Source: Dicaeum eximium (lineage: Eukaryota; Chordata; Aves; Passeriformes; Dicaeidae). Taken from it: a DNA stretch of 64,000 nt. Shown here one piece after another: positions 50,999-59,775 of this stretch (the stretch's first letter is position 1; every line of letters begins with the position of its first letter). Position numbers and translations under genes: made by a program. The DNA lies in assembly GCA_013396995.1 (NCBI GenBank), contig VWZP01005851.1:1126050-1190049 (forward strand). The letters run 5' to 3'. The notes under the pieces are model-generated. The model was not told the DNA's origin, made no database searches, and saw only the letters and a program-made list of their open reading frames with translations.

Positions 50999-51234
50999 TG
51001 TTTGAAGATTTATTTTACTTCTCATTATCCTCCTCTGATTTTGTTAGTAATAAGTTCAATTACTACCTCTAATTCATGCCTGTTTTGTCCATGATAGTAT
51101 TCAGTGAGTGATCTCTCTCTGTTCTAACCTGTGAACCCTTTGTTATATTTTCTCTCCCCTGTTCATTGTTGAAGGAGAGTGACAACAGTGGCTTTTGTGG
51201 GTACCTAGCATCCAGCTGGAGTCAACCCACTACA
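50999..51234 (+). repeat. second, diverged LTR 3' end
   Basis: The last ~90 bases (TTATATTTTCTCTCCCCTG, then GGTACCTAGCATCCAGCTGG, then CAACCCACTACA) are homologous to the end of the left LTR but clearly diverged from it. The upstream part has no match in the left LTR. A purine-rich tract directly followed by TGT at 50999-51001 may mark its start, giving a 236-bp unit, but that start is a guess. Confidence 0.6.
51049..51054 (+). terminator. poly(A)-like signal in second LTR end
   Basis: AATAAG, one base from AATAAA, within GTTAGTAATAAGTTCAA. It is placed like the polyadenylation signal of an LTR R region. Confidence 0.35.
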
Positions 51235-52035
51235 GTGTTCTATGTTTTTATTTTGTTTAATCTTCAGAGGCCTCTATATTTAATTTTAGACAAACTGGCA
51301 AACTTTTACCTGACTAAAGAATGCTAAATGAAGCCTAAAGAGGGATGGTTAGGATCAGAATGGCTCCTTGTCTCCATCTACTTCATTCTGCACAGGTATT
51401 GTAAAGGTAAAAATATCTTTACAATATTACAAATATTGTAATACAAATGCTGTTGGAGAATTAAGCTGTCTTTATAGCTGTTTCACTTACTCATAGCACT
51501 GCAGAACAGTTGAGCATACCAATGAGCACAGGCCTTCCACTGAATAGAAAGTCCCCCATAAAAACTAGGCCATCTAGTTCCCATACGATTTATCTACTTG
51601 GGTTTTTTCCCCCTCATTCTCCTGTCCTGGCTCTCTTCCAGGACACTTTGCAGACAAGAGTCGGCCTAGTCTACATCTGATATCACTACATCATCAGATA
51701 AAAGTGGGAAGAATGCTAGAGAACTGCAAACACGTATTTCAAACCAGCAAATACATCTAGACCAGTTTGAAAATAATTCTGGAAAAAATTCTTCTGATGA
51801 CAAGCATAAGCATATTTTTATTCCCTCTACAAGGAAGAGGATCATTCAGTATCAATGTTACCCTTAAAAAAAAAAAACCAACAAACCAACAAAAACTGAA
51901 AAAGCACACACCTGCCAAATTTTTAGGCAAAGAGCTGCCTCTGAACAGCAATTTTTTTCTTTTCATTATGTTGTTTTACGGCAGCACTGAATAGTTGGTT
52001 TGTACAGGGCCAAAGCACCATCAGTCAGGGTGGCA
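51235..52035. other. intergenic, hairpin cluster and A/C tract
   Basis: This begins with the probable right target-site copy GTGTT. It holds overlapping inverted repeats at 51397-51439 and an A-rich tract with interspersed C at 51868-51893. No gene is supported. Confidence 0.6.
51397..51439. repeat. overlapping inverted repeats (alternative hairpins)
   Basis: TATTGTAAAG (51397-51406) pairs perfectly with CTTTACAATA (51417-51426) over a 10-base loop. ACAATATT (51421-51428) pairs perfectly with AATATTGT (51432-51439) over a 3-base loop. The two hairpins share the ACAATA arm, so only one can form at a time. Confidence 0.75.
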
Positions 52036-52230
52036 ATGAGCAGCAGTGTGAGGCTACTGACCTGCTCCAAGGGAGCCATTCCATTGGTACTATTGGTGCA
52101 TCACTGGTTAAGTTATGGAGCCACAGCTCCTAGCCAGGCAAAGGTACTCAAAAAATATCACAGCAAGCCTATTTACTATGATGAACATCACTGGACACTG
52201 AAAAACAAAATTCTGCCAGTATTCAGGTAA
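52036..52230 (+). other. candidate exon-like open frame with strong donor
   Basis: An ATG-initiated frame of 64 codons (start MSSSVRLLTCSKGAIPLVL) runs across a locally GC-richer patch. It reaches a canonical donor, TTCAG then GTAAGG, with the exon end at 52226; the frame closes at TAA just inside the would-be intron. A pyrimidine-rich stretch and GCAG or ACAG acceptor-like words lie upstream (to 51984 and 52007). The C-terminal part (KPIYYDEHHWTLKNKILPVF) looks protein-like, but I recognise no family. It could be an exon of an unlisted gene or lncRNA, or chance. Confidence 0.18.
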
Positions 52231-55200
52231 GGCAGCCTAAATACAAAATGTAAAATACCGAGGGTAAAGATGAGAGACCTTAGAGCTGACTTGTGTTTTC
52301 CAAGTGTCAGCTCACAGTACAGTATGTTCCTTTCCAAAAATTCTGCGTTTGTGTTATGATTTACTCTGTGTTTTTACAGTATTAGTTTTTTTGTAATTGT
52401 ATTTGTGCTGACGCAAGAGGTGTGGCTTTCAGCTTAAAATAGATATTTTTCTTAGCTTTGTGGAGTTAAGTTACCCTATGCAAGCTCAGGTAGGGAGCCA
52501 CAATGTGGCTAGAAAATCAGTATTGCACCTCTGTTTAGCAAACTAGTTCTACTATTCTTGGCACTTCCACACACATTTATGTACTTCCTAACAACAGGCT
52601 TAGACAGTCATGTAGGGCAGGGGAAGAAAACTTGATATGGCTTCCCGTCCCCAAAGCCACTATAGTTATTCTTGGGTGTAGTGGGTTAAGGCTCTGATGC
52701 AGTTTTGTACAGCAGAGAGCAGCATCTTGCCTCTGTGCAAGGCTACAGCTGCTATCTTTTAGCTTTATTAACCTGAAGCATTACACCCTCGCTGTTTTCC
52801 TTTGTGTCAAGCACTGTTTGAAGAAAGTGTTTTTGTTCTGTACAGAAAGAAAAAGATTGTATCAGCAGTTGTTTATTTACAAAACTGTGGTCAAAGTTAC
52901 ATTTATTTAAGTAATACTAATGGTGTTGTTTTACATTCAAAGAAGTATATACACTATCTTTCACTCTCTAAACTACCACTTCCATTTAATTGCATATGAA
53001 ACTGCAAATGTTACTGTCCTCAGAAGGCAGAATGATTCTAAGCTACTGAAAGAATTTTTAGCTCAATGCATAATTAATCTTTGAAGCTTCTTTCTAAACT
53101 CTATATGGCAAGATACAAAAAAAAAAAAAAAATCAAAAAAAAAACCCAGACCCAAAACTACATTCCTAAGAATAAAATTAGCAGTTAACTAGCTGAAGGG
53201 AAAAGGATTTAGTAATTCCTGTACTTCACCATATTCTCTGAAGAAGTACTTTTCCTTTCTTTATGCTACAGCAGCAGCATTTTAAGACTTTGCTTTTGGT
53301 ACCTTCAGAAATCTATTGATTCTCAATACAATCTGGAAGAGTGTCATGGGGGTTTGTATTTTGCTAATACTTGCTGTTAAAAAAAAAGTTGTTTGTGAAT
53401 TTCCAGAAAGCATGACAGAGTCAAAGATTTCTGTGTACTCAAAGGAAATTCAAGCATTTCTGTAATGATGGAAACTAAAGAGTAATGCTGTAGTTCTCTA
53501 GAGTGCTTATTTTTTACTAATACAAGCCTAATGTTTTCAATCACTTTTCTTCACCCAGAAAAAAATAGGTAGTTGAACTTTGCATCCTACTCTTGATAGT
53601 TTGTATTAGATCATTAATTTCTTAACATAATTTTGAAGACAAATGATTTCATGTCTGCTTACTAGAGAAAGCAGATCACTGAGGAACCATTTGTAGTAAA
53701 CTGGCATATATTATATTACTTCATTCTCAGGTGACTGTATATTCCTTTTGGCAGTTAATAAATAACTTCTGAAAATCTTCATGGAAAAAGCACATTTTGA
53801 TTTCAGCCTATTTGAATTACTTGCATTTCACCTGAAATGTTCTCTTTTTTAACTCCCTTATTGATTACAATGGTAAAAGAAATAAATACAAATTACTTAT
53901 TTTTCTCCTCCTGTGTTCTTGACAGCCAATACATGCTAACTTTGTGGACTAATGGCAATTCCTGTTGTAGTATATGTGTATTCCATGCACTCTGAAGGCA
54001 ATCTTTAAATTCTTGATTCATTTCAGTGGCCACTCTTCTTTTTTTTTGTATCATGTTCACATATAACAATACTGTTATGGCTTGGCTTCTGTCACAAAAA
54101 GTGTGATTTAAGTGACCAGCAATCAGTTCACCTCATATGAAACATTACCTGTCTGTTATTTTGTTGTTTCTTTCTGAATTTAGTTTGCTGAAGTCTGTCA
54201 TCAGGGTTACTGGGGCAAACCAGTTGGCCAGCAGGCATCCTGCTGGCTATCACCTACCTTTTATTAATTAAAAAATATAATTAACTGTATTTGTTTTTTA
54301 ACCTGAGATATACTTGTGATCAGTTTTCTAACTGGCTTTAATGTAAACAAATATGCATATATATCCCTTCTTTTAGTACATTTATGGGGTATTTAGGCAG
54401 TACCAGGCAAGAAGTGGGTATTTTTCATTTACATTGGCCTAATGACCACTTCATTACTGGATTATTGACAATCTGAACATCAGAATCTGAAGAGATTAAG
54501 ATTTTGCTGCAGATATGGATATCTCAAATTGTTATCACTCATTTTCCTCTGCAGCTGTGGCCAGAAAACTGGAAGCAAGTTGTACAACTAAGCAGACCAT
54601 TCCACAGCACACCATTTTGTGTTTCAGAGCTGACATAACTCACAGGAAATTAATGAAGAGGTAGGAAAATGCTATTGCATATCACACTTCTAGGGCTTTC
54701 TTTCTGACTGAAGAAGTCAACAGGGAAAAAAACATGGTCCCTGTGGGAGATGAGGCTAAAAGATGTTGCTACCCTTCATGTGAAGAACAAAGTGAAGAAA
54801 AAACAACCATCAGTCTCAGGCCTTCTTGTGGCCAACTCCTCTGATCCACTGTCCCTGATAAATATAATTAGAAAGTTGGCAGTTGGGCAGTAAGTATTCA
54901 TCTATTATTCTTTGAGGTCCTTTTTGGGGGCTATTGCTATTACGTGTTATGCTAATTAGGCCAGTTTTTAGTAAAGTAAAATCCTGGGGAATATTAATAA
55001 ATTTTGTGCTCTCCTTTCTTTTCTGTTTGTAACACATTTGCGTAAAATATGTATTTTTAAGGCAGAGAATGGGCATTTTTCAAAATACTGTCTAGGTTTC
55101 AAAAAGTTTCTGAAAGAAAGGGTCTTTTTGGCAGGTCTGGATTAGCTGATCAGAGCAGAGGTGCTGGAAGATCGTTCTGCTTTTTATGCAGTCCTTGCAA

Positions 55201-58200
55201 GCATGACATCTGAAGAGAATAGTAACACTGTTTCCTTCTGGAATTTGGGGGAGGAAATAGGACTGGCATTAAATGGGTGTATTAGATCCATGAGCAAAAT
55301 GCAAATAAAGTACAAATCTAAAAAAATAATGAGAAAAGTTACATGAACACAGACAAAGTTGGTATCTGAAGTAATTTTTTTTGGTGTAATTTATTAATCT
55401 TTATGGTTTTCATTGATTTATATGCTTCAGTATGAATGACATTCATTTTATGAACGCAGTCAAAGCAGTCACAACAGACAGATGGTGTCTGGCCTGCGGA
55501 AGTCAACTGACTGCAGGCAGGTTCTTAGAGCCTGAGGGCTGATACACAGAATGTCCTGAAAAATTAAACCGAAGCTTAAATTGTAAACCTTAAAATCAGC
55601 AAATAGTCATGACTTCAAGTATAAATTATGATGTTTTTCCCTTCTTGTCTTTTAGTGTTCTAAACACAGATAGAAACAGAACTAAATAAAAACTGAAAGT
55701 AATGAAAATAATTGATTCTAGAGAATTCTCTCATTTCTTCATGAAAATAAAAGGTGAATGCCAAACAGAGTTTTGACTAGTATTTATTAATGCAATTAAA
55801 TTATTGTAATTACATCAATAGTGACAGCCACAAGGCAAAAGTTTCTTGTTAAAATTGCCGTTTCCCTTCGTTTTCAAATAAGAGGTTTTCTGAAGTTCCA
55901 CAGAGGAGAAGAAAACATACAATTTGCTCCTTTGTATTCTCTTTTCCTGTTTCTCTGCAAAAGTATTCAACCACACCTGAATTATCCAACAGAAAGAATA
56001 TACAAATGTAACAGGAGAGTCAGTCTGTATACCCCAATCACTATGATCAAACCTATCAACTACACTATAGAAGAGTTTACATTTGCTGAATTGTTATGTT
56101 CTGTTTTAGAGATATCTTTTCATCACCAAACAAAACATCAAAAGATTTTAGGCTTTGACATCCATATCCAGGATATGTTTCAAAGTCTTTAATCAACCAC
56201 TGAAACTGGATTACCACCAGAAAGTATTTACCAGTCTCTACCTGACTAGAGAAGAAACCGACGGACTTCTGGCTTAGCAAGAATTTATAAAATGCGATTA
56301 TTAATGTCAAGATATAACACTCTTTAAATGGAATTCTTCAGCATTTTTGGAGAGAAGATTGACTTTAAAATTATGATTTGATGAAGAGCTGATGAAGAAT
56401 TTGACTGAAGATAATCTCAAAATCCAGAAACAAAACAGTTAAACTAATAGTTTTGAAGTACAGACTGAGAGAACAAATTTAGTAAGTTAGGATGTGCTTA
56501 TAAAAGTTTCAGGACAGAAAGGAAACGTGGCTTTTTAATTTCATTTCCAAATATTACCCTTATTTCAACTTACAGTGCACCAGAGCAGTGGATTAAATAA
56601 GTCTTTAAATTCATCTCCTTCCTTACAGAAACAGAGAGCTAAATGTTTACTGGTTAGTGGTTCAGCAGTGATGGCCCCAAACTTGGCCTCTTTTTAGCCA
56701 CTGAAATGTATGGAAGTGTTTTCAAGAAACCCACATGATCTGGAAGCAAAAGTGACAAAATAATGTCACTGAAATTGCCTGTGTTAAAAAAAAAAAAGGA
56801 ATATGAAAAGACTGTTTTCCTGAACAAGTCAGACCTGGATGATACTATTTTAATTGCTGAAATTTCCTTGCTGTAATATCAGTCCCGGATGATCCCTTTA
56901 GTTCTAAAACACAGTTCAGCATTGCTAGAAAACTGGGAAGATGTTGTGCTGCAGCTGAAGTTCACAATATTAACTAATGTGTGTTTAAAAACTACAATTG
57001 CTAAAAAGTGGGAAAAATATTAAATTCTCGAAACATTATTTGAAAACAAGGCAACTGCTTGTAGAAAATAGATTAAAAACTCCTGCAGCTTTTGAACAGG
57101 TAAAATATGAAAATCTCCCTGTAAGCCATGAAATTGCCTTTTTTATAAAGCTGCACAAGCATGAAAAAATTAACAATTTCAACTTTCAAAGAATTAATTT
57201 AAAATACATTTTTTATTATTCTTTAACTTATTTCAATATTTCATAATATAACTGAACATTATGGAGTCTATCAGAAAGACAGAAAACAGTCATTATCAAA
57301 ATCAGAAATATAATGAGACTGCAGTTTTCTTATTCACTGTAATCTAATCATTAATCTTTGCGTTAATACAGACCAAATAATTGAAACAGTTGTGATTTTA
57401 AAAGAATTTATTAACTTATAAAATAATTTGTCCATTGCAATGCATAATGTACAGAAGTACAATATTTTTTCTACACTATTTGTGCATTAAAATTAAGCTA
57501 CTAAAACCATATTTACAGAAATATTTATTGATAAATAGCCTAGAATGTAAATTCAAAGAGAAATCTGAAATACTGAATTTCATGTTTCTTCAGTAAATCA
57601 TTACCTATAATTTACATACATCTAATTTATTACATGTACATTTGACCTCTGTTATCAATTGCTTGAAGTAATTATTGTTCTAATTTTTTCAAAACCTAAG
57701 AAGTAAGGAAATCTGGTAAATATGTAGATTTGAGCCAGCACTTTAAATTATTATTTTCTGTGGCTAAAAACAACACCAAAAGCCCTAGTCCACTAGACAT
57801 ATAAAACCATCAGAACCAACAAAACTCTAACAGTATTACACTTAATAGTAGATTTAATTATTCAGTCATTGTCTACACAGCAAGCACACAACCAAAATAC
57901 AGTTACTAGTCTTGAGGCTCAGTAGCTGTTGTTTTATGCAGGTCACTGCAGAGTTTCAAATTTGTGTGGTGTATTTTAATAGTTTTAGACCTACAGTAGA
58001 GGCACCTTTGCAATTCTTACAGTTTGTAAAATGCTTGCCCATACCAGTTTCCCACCAACAGTGTGAGATACTGAGGCCCAGTTCCCAGCCCACGTAAGGT
58101 CCAGTGGAACTTCTGATCTATCCCAGCTGTAGACTTGAATCTGTTGACATGCTGAGTTATTGTTGATCCCCATGCAAGTTTCAGTGTGTACATTATGAGC

Positions 58201-59079
58201 ATTACAGTATATGACCCTATGTAGCTCCTGAGTCAGAGCTGTTCAGCTAACCGAAAAAACCCAAATGTTTACTTGCAGCAGCGCTGCTGAGCCACTAACT
58301 GTGACTATTACTAAACTGTGTTGTACAAAAAAGTTCTGCGTGTTAGTGTGCTTATTCTTTCACAGAAAAAAATGTTAAGACCCTGACTTTAAGATCAACA
58401 TTGCTGTTGACGATTAATGGCAAGTGACAGTCAAAACTGAAAGAACAAAGCATCATTTTCAAATATCTGACGGAGTATGAAGAACTGGCAAATCTTAAAT
58501 TCTCTCCTGCTGTCAGATATCATACTTCTATCTGGACTACATTTTGTGCTTATTGTAAAATTAACTAAAATACTAAATCATACAAGAACATACTTCAACA
58601 AAACTGATTCATATCTGGGTGCTGGTATTTTGAACACATTAAGACGATATATTCATCTTATCAACATTTAAATTTGCAAGCATCCCATAGGCCAAAGAAA
58701 ACAAAAAAACCCCTAATAAATATGCTGAAAAACCCCATACCTCAGTATGAAATCCTGACCCCTTCTCCAACTAAGTACACACCGTCCAAATACACTGAGA
58801 ATGCCAAGCTACAGGGGCCCCTCTGCGGGGAAACCCGTACTTCAGTCAGCAGCATCGGTCAGCTACAGCACGAGTGCGGGGACAGATGCTGCAGGAACGA
58901 TGACACGTACAGTGGTGGCCGATTTCAGGACCACCGTGTGTTTCTGTGTACAAATAAGTCAATGCCATAGGTTTACTAAAGCAGGATTTTGTCCAGATTT
59001 ACGTTCAGAACACAATTATCACTCTAGGCTCATTTCAGTGTAAGATTATGGTGCTAACTAGGTTCCTGGTCCTGCAGTC
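52231..59079. other. intergenic, AT-rich
   Basis: About 6.8 kb of AT-rich DNA, especially 57000-57900. A 123-codon forward frame at 55821-56192 has no recognisable family and is treated as chance. A mixed A/C tract lies at 53119-53150. Nothing else could be supported. Confidence 0.6.
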
Positions 59080-59304
59080 CTGCCCCATCTCCCAGCAGGG
59101 TCACACAGTCTAAGTGGGGCAAAAGCGTGCTGTACAACTTCCTCGGCTTCTGCGGCAAGGCAGTACCAGCACACTTGGCCGACGATCGCCAACTTAAAAT
59201 CCGCCGCCCGAGGCCTGCTGAGGCAGCGCCGTGCCGGTGCCTCCGACCCGCGCCGCGCTCCCCGCGCCTCGGGAATTCCCTCATGCGCCAGCGGCTGCTC
59301 GAGG

Positions 59305-59313
59305 GCGCGGGAA
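59305..59313 (+). promoter_or_regulatory. E2F-like site
   Basis: GCGCGGGAA contains the E2F core GCGGGAA. It lies about 370 bases upstream of the CENPW start codon. E2F control would suit a kinetochore gene needed in S/G2, but one short motif in a GC-rich island is weak evidence. Confidence 0.3.
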
Positions 59314-59605
59314 CTGCCCGCTCCGCTTCCCGTCCTAGTCCCTAAAAAGACCTGGGTGGAGGTCTGGGTAGCTCGCTACAGCCGGGCCTAAAGCCAGCTC
59401 TCGGCTCGCCCGCCAGGGAAGCAGAACGACACGGAGGGGCTCGCGAGGGGAACGGCCGTGGCGGTGTCCACCGGGACCCGCCCGTCCCTCGAGCACCTGC
59501 TCGGGGAGCGCCTTTCCCCGCTCGTGCGCCACTCGGGCGGCGGGGCCGGGCCTGGCGGGACGCTCTGCCCGCAGCCCCCGGGCGGCTCGGGACGCGCGGC
59601 TGCGG

Positions 59606-59634
59606 CTCCCGGTGCGGCTCCCGGTGCGGGTCCN
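59606..59634 (+). repeat. GC-rich ~12-bp tandem repeat ending in an N
   Basis: GCTCCCGGTGCG-type units repeat about two and a half times and stop at the only ambiguous base in the window (N at 59634). The N probably marks an unresolved or collapsed stretch in the assembly. Confidence 0.8.
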
Positions 59635-59680
59635 AAGAGGAGAAAGAAGAAGAAGGAGAGGAAGGAAAGCAAGAGGAGGA
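59635..59680 (+). repeat. polypurine tract in the CENPW 5' leader
   Basis: Thirty-five unbroken purines (59635-59669), one C, then ten more purines up to the A of the CENPW start codon. It is GAA/GGA-rich. In the CENPW frame it would read as Lys/Arg/Glu, but no upstream in-frame ATG was found after about 59458, so it is taken as untranslated. Confidence 0.85.
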
Positions 59681-59769
59681 TGAAGAGCACGGCGCCCCGC
59701 AGTACTTTGCGGAAAATAATAAAGAAGCACAAGCCGCAGTTACGCCTGGCGGCGAACGCCGACCTGCTG
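59680..59769 (+). CDS. CENPW: centromere protein W, coding exon 1 (partial gene)
   Basis: CENPW is a small histone-fold protein. It pairs with CENP-T and, with CENP-S and CENP-X, forms a nucleosome-like DNA-binding unit of the constitutive centromere-associated network at the inner kinetochore. This exon encodes 30 residues: a start MKSTAPRST, the basic LRKIIKKHKPQLRL segment and the AANADLL run into the histone fold. Human CENPW has the same KxAPRG...KKPQLRL...DLLV pattern, and the bird form I recall starts at this Met. The ATG has A at -3, and no upstream in-frame ATG was found after about 59458. The exon ends in phase 0 at a strong donor, and the next residue should be Val, as in human. 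The usual length is about 75-90 residues, so more than half of the protein lies in exons not found in this window. Confidence 0.9.
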
Positions 59770-59775
59770 GTGAGG
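59770..59775 (+). other. CENPW: splice donor of CENPW exon 1
   Basis: GTGAGG directly after CTG, a near-consensus 5' splice site. Homology to CENPW stops exactly here, because the frame continues into VRKERGG, which is unlike the family. Confidence 0.88.

Larger units (their letters stand above)
49701..51234 (+). mobile_element. short ERV remnant (LTR, PBS, leader, second LTR end)
   Basis: A 1,534-bp unit with outer termini TGTACTGGGT and ACCCACTACA, which are inverted repeats of each other over 9 of 10 bases. It is flanked by ATGTT (49696-49700) and GTGTT (51235-51239), a probable 5-bp target-site duplication with one change. Inside, in order, are a complete LTR (49701-50232), an 8-base spacer, a tRNA-Lys-type primer binding site, a repetitive untranslated leader and a second LTR-like 3' end. 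The left LTR resembles ERV LTRs common in birds (GTTGATAACACACC, then GGATATTCCATACCATATGA, then a TATA box). No gag, pol or env was seen. It is either an internally deleted provirus or a small non-autonomous element. The 5-bp duplication fits ERVL-like elements, but the class is not certain. Confidence 0.85.

Noticed and set aside
50313..51025. Several minus-strand open frames of 60-85 codons
   Set aside because: They are by-products of the GC-rich tandem repeats in the ERV leader and resemble no viral protein.
55821..56192. 123-codon forward open frame
   Set aside because: No family resemblance, AT-rich codons and no splice or promoter context. It is expected by chance in a 64-kb window.
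1..59079. Exons of TRMT11 (the gene expected upstream of CENPW)
   Set aside because: No frame resembling a methyltransferase was found. In human the gap is large, so its absence is not surprising.
59458..59679. In-frame upstream extension of CENPW
   Set aside because: It has no ATG (the possible start is GTG), crosses the N and encodes GC-driven low-complexity sequence. The homology begins near the Met at 59680.
59335..59732. Minus-strand Ala/Arg/Pro-rich open frames in the CpG island
   Set aside because: GC-rich DNA lacks stop codons. These frames run across the ambiguous base and lie opposite the CENPW leader and exon.
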